Shown: positions 1-8,890, counted from the stretch's first letter. The stretch: 33,245 nucleotides of DNA from Allomuricauda sp. (GCA_028284725.1 JANQRD010000100.1:1-33245), one strand, 5' to 3'. Numbers and translations are program-made. The notes: generated from the sequence alone by a model not told the origin.

Positions 1-360
1 CTCCGGCACAACATTTTCGCCATCCACAAATACTTGATCTCCCTCTTTTGCACGAAGAGCGGTGTGCAATACAGCCCTTCCTTCAGTTTGATTGATTAAT
101 TCCCCTTTAAAATAAGCTGAAATGGCTTCGGGCAAACCTACTTCATCGGCAAGTTCCAACAACAAGGAAAGCGTTTCTTCGGTAAATCGGTTTTTGGAAT
201 AATCGACCAAAAAATCATTCCATGCCAAAGTGAACTTCTTTCCGCGATCAGGGTCGGAAGTGAACAATTCCCTTAAATGTATGTCTTTAATTTTGTTGTG
301 GTGCTCAGTAAGTTTTTTCCAGGATTCGGTAGTAGTAGGGTTGATTTTGGGTAGTGCCAT
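1..360 (-). CDS. pgi: Glucose-6-phosphate isomerase, N-terminal part (runs off the window start)
   Basis: Reverse translation from ATG at 360: MALPKINPTTTESWKKLTEHHNKIKDIHLRELFTSDPDRGKKFTLAWNDFLVDYSKNRFTEETLSLLLELADEVGLPEAISAYFKGELINQTEGRAVLHTALRA..., typical GPI N-terminus. Confidence 0.93.
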   Translation of the reverse strand, partial: MALPKINPTTTESWKKLTEHHNKIKDIHLRELFTSDPDRGKKFTLAWNDFLVDYSKNRFTEETLSLLLELADEVGLPEAISAYFKGELINQTEGRAVLHTALRAKEGDQVFVDGENVVPE

Positions 361-361
361 T

Positions 362-1651
362 TTAAGGGTTGAGTGTTAGTTGATTTTCTTCTGGAATGGG
401 GACTTCTTCAGGAACTGAAAGTATGTATTCAATACAGTCCAATTGTGTTTTTAGCGGTTCAATATGGGTCAAATATTGTGTTCTTAACGAGTCCACAATA
501 GGATCTGCGGCAGGTAATTTTTCCCTTAAGGGATCCACTTCTCTTCCGTTTTTCCAAAAACGATAGCACACATGTGGGCCTCCGGTGTTTCCTGTCATAC
601 CAACCCATCCAATAACATCACCTTGTCGCACAAATTCCCCTCTTTTCACCTTTTGCTTTCTCATGTGAAGGTATTGGGTGCTATATGTTCCGTTATGCCG
701 AATCTTTACATATTTTCCGTTTCCGCCCCTACGGGTTGATTCCGTCACCGTACCATCCGCAGTGGCAATTATCGGTGTGCCAATGGGAGCTGCGTAGTCG
801 GTTCCTCTATGCGGCCTTACCTTGTATCCGTAGTAAGCGATGCGCCGCTTTAAATTGTATCGGGACGATAGTCGATATCCGAACTTTATGGGTGCCCTTA
901 AAAAGGTACTGCGGAGATTATTGGCCTCGTGATCGTAGTAGTCCAAAATGTTCTTCACGGAGTCGGTCACATAGGGAAAGGCATATATTGGTCTCCCTTT
1001 GTGCTCGAAAAGCGCTGCCTTGATCGGGCCACGGCCTGCGTAAAGACTGTCATTGATAAAATGCTCATCGTAAATGACCTTGAACTTGTCCCCTTTTTCC
1101 AGCTTGAAGAAATCAATGGTCCATGCGTAGATTTCAGAGAGATCAATCGTTACATTAAAATCCACGCCGAGGTTATCCAACGTTTCGGAAAGGTTATTCT
1201 CTATGACTCCGGCCACCTCACGTTCCACGGATTTTATTTTCCTTTTGCTTTTATACGCAAGCGTGCTGTCCCTTAGGTCCACGACGGTGTAATTGATCTT
1301 ATCGTTCTGGTAGATAAAGACCTCGGCCATATCGGTGGTATCCTTGGACTTTAGGATAAGATAGGGTTTCCCCACCTGAATCTTCCGTACATCAAAGGTA
1401 TCCCTGTAATTTTCTGAGATGTTGGCAATTTTGGGATAGTCCACTTTGTTTTTCAACATTAACTCCCCAAAACTGTCGCCATATCGGATGGTGTCGTAGA
1501 CCACGTTGAATTCCTCAAGATTGAATCCAAAGTGTTTCTCAATCGGCTTTTCCACCACCTCTTGTGGTGCCAATTCCTCCACCAGTTCCTTTTTCTCCTT
1601 GCACGACACCAAAACCAAAAGTGCCAAGATTGCCCCAATAAATCTTTGCAT
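362..1651 (-). CDS. M23 family metallopeptidase, lipoprotein-like signal
   Basis: 429 aa; lipobox-like LVLVSCKEKK; HRGTDYAAPIGTPIIATADGTV and YSTQYLHM motifs of LytM/M23 peptidases. Confidence 0.9.
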   Translation of the reverse strand: MQRFIGAILALLVLVSCKEKKELVEELAPQEVVEKPIEKHFGFNLEEFNVVYDTIRYGDSFGELMLKNKVDYPKIANISENYRDTFDVRKIQVGKPYLILKSKDTTDMAEVFIYQNDKINYTVVDLRDSTLAYKSKRKIKSVEREVAGVIENNLSETLDNLGVDFNVTIDLSEIYAWTIDFFKLEKGDKFKVIYDEHFINDSLYAGRGPIKAALFEHKGRPIYAFPYVTDSVKNILDYYDHEANNLRSTFLRAPIKFGYRLSSRYNLKRRIAYYGYKVRPHRGTDYAAPIGTPIIATADGTVTESTRRGGNGKYVKIRHNGTYSTQYLHMRKQKVKRGEFVRQGDVIGWVGMTGNTGGPHVCYRFWKNGREVDPLREKLPAADPIVDSLRTQYLTHIEPLKTQLDCIEYILSVPEEVPIPEENQLTLNP

Positions 1652-1661
1652 TGCTTTCTTA

Positions 1662-2621
1662 CTAGTTTGCTGGATTAAAAATATGATCCACCCATTGTTT
1701 CCCCCATGTTTCCCGCTCAGTTTCCGAGTACAAAATTGGGAAAAATATTATTTTCTGAAAACTAGGAGGCAAATACTCCTTCCAATTTGTGCCCCCGGTG
1801 GCATCAACTTCCTTATTTTCCTTAGCCAAATATCGGTATGCCGACCCCATATGCATTAAGGGCCAGTTAACATTGGCATTCACATCTAAATCCTTTAACG
1901 ATTTAATCAATTCTGTATTGTCCCTCAACTCTTCAGGAAGCTGCAGATACTTATGGTATATGGTGCTGTTCTTTACTTGATTCGATATTCTTAATAACCT
2001 CGGAGTATACCTGAACTCGAATTGTTTTAGTGTGAGCGTTTTTTCTCCGGTTGCAAGATCGGTAGCTCCCTTTTTCCAATAAATATGCTCAAAAAGTTCT
2101 TCAATACTGTCCTTTGCGGAAAAGGAATCCCTTTCCGAATGATGCACGAGATTCTCCAAAGGGGTTGCGTAAATTTCGATCATGCGATATTGGGCAGATT
2201 GGAATCCGCTTGCTGGAAGCAATGCCATACGATAGCGCAAGAATTGCTCCCGCTCCATACCCTTGATCATTATACTGAAAGAGGAAATCAGGGCTTTGAA
2301 GTAGTTGTTCATCCGGCTGACCTTTTCGATAAAGAACTCTAAGTCTTTGGACTTGTCCTCCACAATCTGTTTTTGCTCATGCAAAATCAGCTTAAAATAC
2401 AGCTCGGTAATCTGGTGGTACATGATGAAAATCTCTTCATCGGGGAAATGGGTACGGGGCACCTGAATGCTCAAAAGCGTGTCTAAATGTATGTAGTCCC
2501 AATAGGTGAGGTACCTTTGATAGAGGAGCCCGTCGAGGTAAGAACTTAAATCCTGTCCTGAGTTTCTGTACTTTTCTTCAAGCTTATTGATTTGGGACTC
2601 AATTCGCTCATCGTTCTTCAT
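1662..2621 (-). CDS. Tryptophan 2,3-dioxygenase family protein
   Basis: 319 aa; WDYIHLDTLLSIQ, MYHQITELYFKLILHE and WPLMHMGSAYRYL conserved TDO motifs. Confidence 0.85.
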   Translation of the reverse strand: MKNDERIESQINKLEEKYRNSGQDLSSYLDGLLYQRYLTYWDYIHLDTLLSIQVPRTHFPDEEIFIMYHQITELYFKLILHEQKQIVEDKSKDLEFFIEKVSRMNNYFKALISSFSIMIKGMEREQFLRYRMALLPASGFQSAQYRMIEIYATPLENLVHHSERDSFSAKDSIEELFEHIYWKKGATDLATGEKTLTLKQFEFRYTPRLLRISNQVKNSTIYHKYLQLPEELRDNTELIKSLKDLDVNANVNWPLMHMGSAYRYLAKENKEVDATGGTNWKEYLPPSFQKIIFFPILYSETERETWGKQWVDHIFNPAN

Positions 2622-3407
2622 TCACTTCTTCTTCATTATGATTTTAAACTGGTTTCTAAGCCCATTGTATCCATCTAAATCGGCTTTTAACGATCCAACG
2701 GCCAAATCTGCCTTTATCCGTATTGGAATTTTGTTCAAATCATTGGAAACCCAGAGTGTTAGGCTTTCCTGTTCCTTGAAGACTCGCCCGGATTGAACCA
2801 AAGGCCTAAATTTAAGACATTCTACCTTCCCAAACTTGGTTCGAATGACTTCTTTTCCCAAATATTTTAGTTTGAATCTAAAAACACCATCATCATCATA
2901 GAGCATATCCAAATCAATGGACTGACCTTTCTTGAACTCATCTAGTTTGTACCGATTCCTGAGAAAGTAGGAAGCGGAAAGCAAATCTTGAATGTCATCC
3001 TGAACGGGTATGTCGAACTGCTTCCCATTTTTATTGTCCTTCAATATGGCCTTTTCTTGATCATAATGGAAGTCAATTTCTATGTCTTTGGTATAGCCTC
3101 CTTCATTTATCTTTCGGATAAAACGATAGGGTTTTCCATCGTGGCGGCCAAAATAACTCTCGTAGGTGTCATCAACCTTGAAAAAAATACTGGCAAATCC
3201 GGTTGTCTTGCCCCTGCCCACAACATGGTATACCGGAATACTGTCGATGGTATCCGAGGTGAGCTGCAACGTAGCATAACTGGCGTTTAAAAAACCATAG
3301 TGAATGCGAAACTTGAGCCATTCCCCAGCCTTAAATGCCGGATAATGCTTTTGGGCTACCATGGGCATGGTGAGCAAAAGGGAAAAAATGAGTAAAGTCT
3401 TTTTCAT
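2622..3407 (-). CDS. DUF3108 domain-containing exported protein
   Basis: 261 aa; signal peptide; GEWLKFRIHYGFLNASYATLQL start typical of the DUF3108 family; stop codon abuts the next ATG. Confidence 0.75.
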   Translation of the reverse strand: MKKTLLIFSLLLTMPMVAQKHYPAFKAGEWLKFRIHYGFLNASYATLQLTSDTIDSIPVYHVVGRGKTTGFASIFFKVDDTYESYFGRHDGKPYRFIRKINEGGYTKDIEIDFHYDQEKAILKDNKNGKQFDIPVQDDIQDLLSASYFLRNRYKLDEFKKGQSIDLDMLYDDDGVFRFKLKYLGKEVIRTKFGKVECLKFRPLVQSGRVFKEQESLTLWVSNDLNKIPIRIKADLAVGSLKADLDGYNGLRNQFKIIMKKK

Positions 3408-3500
3408 AACGTATACGTCGGTATAAAATTACTAAAATCGCATTTTGACCTTATTAGTTTACAATTACTTAAACAAAACTTGTTCCAAAATAGTATGCAT

Positions 3501-3533
3501 AAAAAAAGCCCAGTCTCAGAACTGGGCTTTTCC
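3501..3533 (-). terminator. Rho-independent terminator, hairpin usable on both strands, stronger on minus (T7)
   Basis: GCCCAGT (3508-3514) / ACTGGGC (3521-3527), 6-nt loop; flanked by A7 on the left (T7 on the minus strand) and T4 on the right. Confidence 0.8.
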
Positions 3534-3605
3534 TAAATAACCAACCAAACTTTAAATTATGAAAAACCAATACTTAAAGTTATAAGGGAACCACCCCTTA
3601 TTTCC
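3501..3605 (-). ncRNA. Candidate structured small RNA or 3'-UTR element
   Basis: Tandem stems on minus: ATAAGGG/CCCTTAT (3582-3588/3595-3601), AACTTTAA/TTAAAGTT (3548-3555/3574-3581), then the T7 terminator hairpin; imperfect -7 box TATCTTTA just upstream (3608-3615, minus). Confidence 0.4.
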
Positions 3606-3779
3606 TGTAAAGATACATCATGCTTTGTAGGAAAATAAGTTTTTAACGGACTTTAACTATCTTTTTGCTAATCGGCATTTATTTGATAAATAATTAAGAA
3701 AAACGCTATTAACTGCTTTGTTTATGGTGTTTTTCAAAAAAATTGAAGTAGGAACATCAACTCGTTTACACGATTTATG

Positions 3780-6062
3780 TCAAAACCAATACCCAACACT
3801 AAAAAAGACATTGTTGTCGCCAATTTCAGGAGTCCAAGAATAATAAATTTGAATTGGGCCTAAAAAAGACTCCAATCCATAGCCAATGCCATAACCCGAA
3901 AAACTTGGTTCTGAAAACCATTCCCCGGTACGAAACAAATCATCATCGACATTGGCAAAATTCGCAGAAAACAACAAATGGTTCTTGGGTGCAAATTCGT
4001 AATCCAACCTGCCGTAAGCTTTTACAAAACTGTTCCCTGGCAAGCTCAAAAAGTCATAACCGATAAAGGGAATAAAATTGTTGACAAAGTCGTTCCCAAA
4101 GCCTCCCAACACGAAGTCAAAAGAAGTGACGCGCGATGTTCCAAACTTGATACCTCCTTCGGTTTCCAGGTTAAGACTCAAGTTATGGAATAGCGGAATA
4201 ACAGTTCCCAATCTGGCCTTCCCCACCGAAAACTCCCGGAAATTATCATTGAAGTCCGACGAAAACAGATAGAGATGAAAATCGCTGTCAAAAAACAATC
4301 CCTTTGTAGGAAAATATTTGTCATCGTAGGTATCCAAAGTGATTCTACCGTACGTGCTGAAATAGTTGGAATCCTCAAAAAATGTCCTTTCCGCACTACT
4401 CGGCACAAAGTCCCCTTCGGTTCCCTCCTCTAACTGATTTAATGTACGGGTGCTGTACCGCAAAAGCTTGTGCTCCAACCCAAGGGTAAATGCAAACTCC
4501 TCGCGCAAAACAGTTTGCAGATAAACCTGATTGGTCCAATCGGTAACATCGAGATTGATTTCACGGATATTGGGATCATCGGGCACATCAAAATTGGAGC
4601 GGATAAGGCCAAAGTCAATTTCCTCATCAAAATCGGTAAACTTGGAATTGACACCAAAACTCCAGTAAAACCCTTTATCGAGATAATATTGCATATTATA
4701 TCGAATATGGTCTCCCAAAATGAAATCAAAAGAGGCTACATCGTCTTTCAGTAAAAAATTCTTTTTGGTCAGATTGATCAAAGCGGCACTTTTATACAAA
4801 TCGTCGTAATGGGCCGCCATTTTGATGAACATCTTGGTCGGATTCTCCTTTAGTTTCAAAATCAAATCGGTTCCCAATCCATTGGAGACCAATTCGTAAC
4901 GAATAGCCTTAAAGTTTCCTGTGGCGGACAAATTATTGATGCCCTGCTTCAATTTTTCAAAAGAGATTTGCTCCGCAAGATTAAATCGAAGTTTTCCTTT
5001 GATATACCCCCGGGTATAAAGGTCGTTACCCCTAATGATCAATCGATTTATGGTAAGGCTATCCTTAACCGCTATTGTTTTTTTTAAAGAAGCCCTTTTG
5101 CTATCCTGTCTGTTGGCAACCTCTTGCAATTCCACAATTTTCCTGTTTGCAGCCTCTTCTCCACTTGCTACAATTTCTACGCTTCGATCAAAATCAATTA
5201 CGGAAAAATCATCAATATCTGGCCGAATGTAAACATCGGTCTGTTCTGCCTTTTTCTTCATATCGTTCACCGTACGATAATTATTGATTTGAAGTAATAT
5301 CTCTGTAGCCGATGAAAGGGATTCCCTGGTGGCCAAACCGTGCTGCACATCAACGCCAATAATCAAATCGGCGCCCATTTCCCGAATCTCATCAATGGGA
5401 TAGTTGTTCACCACACCACCATCAATCAATATATCCCCTTCAATTTCTGCAGGTTCGAACAGGGAAGGAAAGGTGCCACTGGCCATAATGGCCTCCGGAA
5501 GGTATCCCGAATCAAGCAATACTTCTTCACCTGTTTCCACATTGGTAGCAATACATAGAAAAGGAATGGGCAATTTTTTGAAATCTTGCACATCTTTTAC
5601 ATGAAAAAGAAGGCGAACCAACTCGTTGTAGATGTTTTGACCTCCTGAAATCGCTTGTGGAAAAGAGACATTGAAATTGGTAAAGGGAAGACTTAACGCG
5701 TAGCGTTCAGAATCTTCCTTCTCGTAAAATGTTTTTGCCCCTCGAGGCACATCGTCCTGAATCAACTTTGTAAAATCAGTAACCCTAAAGATGGAATCCA
5801 GTTCCTTTCCTGAATAACCCGAAGCATAGAGTGCGCCTACTATCGCTCCCATGCTCGTACCTCCAATGTAATCCACCTTGATTCCGGCCTCATCAATGAT
5901 TTTAAGCGCGCCAATATGCGCCAACCCTTTTGCACCTCCACCACTGAGCACAAGCCCCACCTTTGGAGGTTCATTGGTATTTTCCGTCTGGGAAATCCCT
6001 GTAAAACCGAACAGGGTTAAACTCAAAATGAACGCTATATTTTTCAAGTTCGCCCGCATCAA
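3780..6062 (-). CDS. Patatin-like phospholipase with C-terminal outer-membrane barrel (BamA/surface antigen-like)
   Basis: 760 aa; signal peptide; GLVLSGGGAKGLAHIG oxyanion loop, GGTSMGAIVGA (GxSxG), DGGVVNNYPIDE; POTRA-like middle and aromatic-terminated barrel (SVGYWF end). Confidence 0.88.
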   Translation of the reverse strand: MMRANLKNIAFILSLTLFGFTGISQTENTNEPPKVGLVLSGGGAKGLAHIGALKIIDEAGIKVDYIGGTSMGAIVGALYASGYSGKELDSIFRVTDFTKLIQDDVPRGAKTFYEKEDSERYALSLPFTNFNVSFPQAISGGQNIYNELVRLLFHVKDVQDFKKLPIPFLCIATNVETGEEVLLDSGYLPEAIMASGTFPSLFEPAEIEGDILIDGGVVNNYPIDEIREMGADLIIGVDVQHGLATRESLSSATEILLQINNYRTVNDMKKKAEQTDVYIRPDIDDFSVIDFDRSVEIVASGEEAANRKIVELQEVANRQDSKRASLKKTIAVKDSLTINRLIIRGNDLYTRGYIKGKLRFNLAEQISFEKLKQGINNLSATGNFKAIRYELVSNGLGTDLILKLKENPTKMFIKMAAHYDDLYKSAALINLTKKNFLLKDDVASFDFILGDHIRYNMQYYLDKGFYWSFGVNSKFTDFDEEIDFGLIRSNFDVPDDPNIREINLDVTDWTNQVYLQTVLREEFAFTLGLEHKLLRYSTRTLNQLEEGTEGDFVPSSAERTFFEDSNYFSTYGRITLDTYDDKYFPTKGLFFDSDFHLYLFSSDFNDNFREFSVGKARLGTVIPLFHNLSLNLETEGGIKFGTSRVTSFDFVLGGFGNDFVNNFIPFIGYDFLSLPGNSFVKAYGRLDYEFAPKNHLLFSANFANVDDDLFRTGEWFSEPSFSGYGIGYGLESFLGPIQIYYSWTPEIGDNNVFFSVGYWF

Positions 6063-7849
6063 TGAAAGGATTTATAGATTTTTTTGGCCTTGGCCATCCC
6101 AATGGTTTCTGCCAAACTTTCAATCGTGGCTTCACGTATCCTTTTGACCGATTTGAAGTTCTTCAACAATTGTTCTGCCGTCTTTTTACCAATGCCCTCA
6201 ATGCTTTCCAGTTCAGAATCAATCGCTCCTTTGCTGCGTTTATTTCGATGGTGGGTAATCCCGAATCGGTGTGCCTCGTTTCTTAGTTGTTGGATGATTT
6301 TTAAGGTTTCGGATTTTTTGTCCAAATACAGCGGGATGGGATCCTCAGGAAAATAAATTTCCTCCAGCCGTTTTGCAATCCCGATGATTGCAATTTTTCC
6401 TCGAAGCCCTAAAATATCCAAGCTTTTTAAGGCTGATGACAATTGTCCTTTTCCTCCATCAATAACAATTAGTTGGGGCAAAGGTTCAGCCTCGTTCAAC
6501 AGTCTCTTGTATCTGCGGAAGACAACCTCTTCCATACTCGCAAAATCATCTGGGCCCTCTACGGTCTTTATGTTGAAATGACGATATTCTTTTTTGGAGG
6601 GTTTCCCATTTTTAAAGACTACACAGGCCGCAACGGGATTGCTCCCTTGAATGTTGGAGTTATCAAAGCACTCTATGTGGGTTGGTTCTTCCGAAAGCCT
6701 TAAATCGGCTTTCATCTGGGCCATGATTCGTTTAGTATGTCTATCTGGATCCGTAATCTTTATTTGTTTGAACCGATCTTGACGGTAGAAACGGGCATTG
6801 CGTTCGGAGAGTTCCAAAATTCTCTTTTTATCTCCCAGTTTAGGTAAAGTAACCTTGAGGTTTTCCTCCACGGCTACCGGAAAGGGCAGGTAAATTTCTT
6901 TGGATTGTGAGTTAAAGCGCTGCCGTATTTCAATAATGGCCAGTTGCAATAATTCCTCATCGGTTTCCTCCAGTTTCTTTTTCATTTCCAGCGTATGGGA
7001 ACGAACAATAGACCCATGGGAAAGTTGCAGAAAGTTTACATAGGCATGTGTTTCATCAGAAATAATGGTGAAGACATCCACATTGTTGATCTTTGGGTTC
7101 ACCACGGTAGACTTCGCCTGATAGTTTTCCAGAATCTCGACCTTTTCCTTTATTCGGTGTGCCTTTTCGAACTCCATATTCCCTGCCAGCGCTTTCATCT
7201 GAGATCGAAGTGACATTAACGACCCTTTGAAGTTCCCCTTGATGATTTCCCTGATGTTCTCAATCTGTCCATGGTATTCCTTTTCGGACTGAAGCCCCTC
7301 GCAAGGTCCCAAACAATTCCCCAAATGGTATTCCAAACACACCTTGTACTTGCCCGCTACTATCTTTTCCTCGGATAAATCGTAATTACATGTCCTCAAT
7401 GGATAAATGCTCTTTATCAAATCGAGGAGGGTACGCACTGTTTTCATACTGGTGTAGGGGCCGTAATATTCCGAACCGTCCTTGATTAATTTTCGGGTTG
7501 GAAAAACCCTTGGAAAGCGTTCATTTTTGACGCAAATCCAGGGATAGGATTTATCGTCCTTCAACAAAACATTGTACCGAGGCAACAACTTTTTGATGAG
7601 ATTGTTCTCCAAAAGCAACGCATCCGATTCCGTTGGTACAACAATGTGCTTTACGGTATGTATTTTTTTGACCAATACGCGGGTCTTGCCATATTCCTGT
7701 TTTTTTGTGAAGTAGGAGGATACCCTTTTCTTGAGGTTTTTAGCCTTCCCCACGTATAAAATCTTTCCATCTGCATCATAAAACTGGTATACTCCAGGAT
7801 TGTCCGGCAAGACACTTATTTGAACACTGATGGAGGGAGCACTGGGCAT
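6059..7849 (-). CDS. uvrC: Excinuclease ABC subunit C
   Basis: 596 aa; PGVYQFYDADGKILYVGKAKNLKKRVSSYF GIY-YIG domain, UVR region, C-terminal HhH; 4-nt overlap with next gene. Confidence 0.96.
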   Translation of the reverse strand: MPSAPSISVQISVLPDNPGVYQFYDADGKILYVGKAKNLKKRVSSYFTKKQEYGKTRVLVKKIHTVKHIVVPTESDALLLENNLIKKLLPRYNVLLKDDKSYPWICVKNERFPRVFPTRKLIKDGSEYYGPYTSMKTVRTLLDLIKSIYPLRTCNYDLSEEKIVAGKYKVCLEYHLGNCLGPCEGLQSEKEYHGQIENIREIIKGNFKGSLMSLRSQMKALAGNMEFEKAHRIKEKVEILENYQAKSTVVNPKINNVDVFTIISDETHAYVNFLQLSHGSIVRSHTLEMKKKLEETDEELLQLAIIEIRQRFNSQSKEIYLPFPVAVEENLKVTLPKLGDKKRILELSERNARFYRQDRFKQIKITDPDRHTKRIMAQMKADLRLSEEPTHIECFDNSNIQGSNPVAACVVFKNGKPSKKEYRHFNIKTVEGPDDFASMEEVVFRRYKRLLNEAEPLPQLIVIDGGKGQLSSALKSLDILGLRGKIAIIGIAKRLEEIYFPEDPIPLYLDKKSETLKIIQQLRNEAHRFGITHHRNKRSKGAIDSELESIEGIGKKTAEQLLKNFKSVKRIREATIESLAETIGMAKAKKIYKSFH

Positions 7850-7875
7850 ATAGATTTCAAAAATAGGAGCTTTAT

Positions 7876-7883
7876 CAAAATTA
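7876..7883 (-). promoter_or_regulatory. Possible -7 box for uvrC (TAATTTTG); a second candidate TATTTTTG lies at 7858-7865
   Basis: Match to Bacteroidota TAnnTTTG on minus; no clear -33 element. Confidence 0.25.
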
Positions 7884-8053
7884 GGTCTTAATTGTAGTGG
7901 TTTTTGTTAAAATTGACCAATGTCATATTTAAATATCTTGCTTCCAAAACATCAAAAACAAAATTTTTGACTCACTTTTTAAAGATGTGAAATACTTGTC
8001 TATGTTTTCCATTTGGTGCTTTGAAAAGACATCTTGTTTATTTCCAATAAGTT

Positions 8054-8081
8054 AACTTTTCTTTTGCCGTGAAGAAAAGTT
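8054..8081. promoter_or_regulatory. Inverted repeat in divergent intergenic region
   Basis: Perfect 10-bp arms AACTTTTCTT (8054-8063) / AAGAAAAGTT (8072-8081), 8-nt loop. Confidence 0.4.
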
Positions 8082-8202
8082 TAAAAATGCTTTCTAAATG
8101 TTAAACACTTACTAAAAATGATGCGTTTCATCGATAAAAACTGCATTTCATGGTTAATTTTTCAATTCTTTTACCTACATTTAACCGTATAAATACAATT
8201 CT

Positions 8203-8289
8203 ATGGAGAACTATGTTATCGTTTTGGGAATGTATTTAATCTTGATGTTATTTTTCAAGATATTTTTCTCTGTTTCGACCAAGGAGTAA
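8203..8289 (+). CDS. Small single-span membrane protein candidate (28 aa)
   Basis: ATG..TAA: MENYVIVLGMYLILMLFFKIFFSVSTKE; hydrophobic helix; below the ORF track length cutoff; near-consensus -7 (TACATTTA, 8176-8183) upstream. Confidence 0.45.
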   Translation: MENYVIVLGMYLILMLFFKIFFSVSTKE

Positions 8290-8329
8290 ATATTTTCCAA
8301 AACACACCCCAAAAACCTTCAACACTTAG

Positions 8330-8890
8330 ATGTTGAAACATGAACTACGAAAAAAATACAAAAGCCTGAGAACCAAGTTGAGCAACTCGGAAATTTCAGG
8401 TCAAAGTCTAGCGTTAGCCAATCATGTACTTCAAATCCCTATTTGGGATTTTTTTTATTTCCATACTTTCTTGACCATCGAAACAAACAAGGAAGTAGAT
8501 ACACTTCCCTTAATCACCCTCCTACAGGGACGCGATAAAAATGTGGTGGTTCCCAAAGTAATTGCAACAGGTTCCATGGAGCATTTTCTGCTGACGGACA
8601 GCACCGTTTTAAAAAAGAACCAATGGCAGATTCCGGAACCCGTGGATGGCATTTCGGTTCCTGAAGACAAAATCGATGTGGTATTTGTACCTCTTTTGGC
8701 TTTTGATAAAAAAGGGAATCGTGTCGGATATGGACAGGGGTTTTACGATTCCTTTTTGCAAAAATGCAGAAAAGAGACCCAAAAAATCGGATTATCTTTT
8801 TTTGGTCCTGAGGACGTTATCCAAGACATCTATCCTAATGATATAAAATTGGATTATTGTGTTACTCCGAAAAAGGTCTACGAATTCTGA
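8330..8890 (+). CDS. 5-formyltetrahydrofolate cyclo-ligase
   Basis: 186 aa; N-terminal LRKKYKSLR, and FVPLLAFDKKGNRVGYGQGFYDSFL motif. Confidence 0.92.
   Translation: MLKHELRKKYKSLRTKLSNSEISGQSLALANHVLQIPIWDFFYFHTFLTIETNKEVDTLPLITLLQGRDKNVVVPKVIATGSMEHFLLTDSTVLKKNQWQIPEPVDGISVPEDKIDVVFVPLLAFDKKGNRVGYGQGFYDSFLQKCRKETQKIGLSFFGPEDVIQDIYPNDIKLDYCVTPKKVYEF

Noticed and set aside
685-1276. Overlapping plus ORFs (112 and 115 aa) over the M23 gene
   Set aside because: Antisense to a well-supported M23 peptidase; no domain-like sequence.
3409-3418. ACGTATACGT palindrome just upstream of the DUF3108 start
   Set aside because: Only 10 bp, within the range of chance occurrence; no additional support.
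8118-8192. 24-codon ORF MMRFIDKNCISWLIFQFFYLHLTV upstream of the 28-aa microprotein
   Set aside because: Ends before the likely microprotein start and overlaps its candidate promoter and the direct repeats; likely chance.
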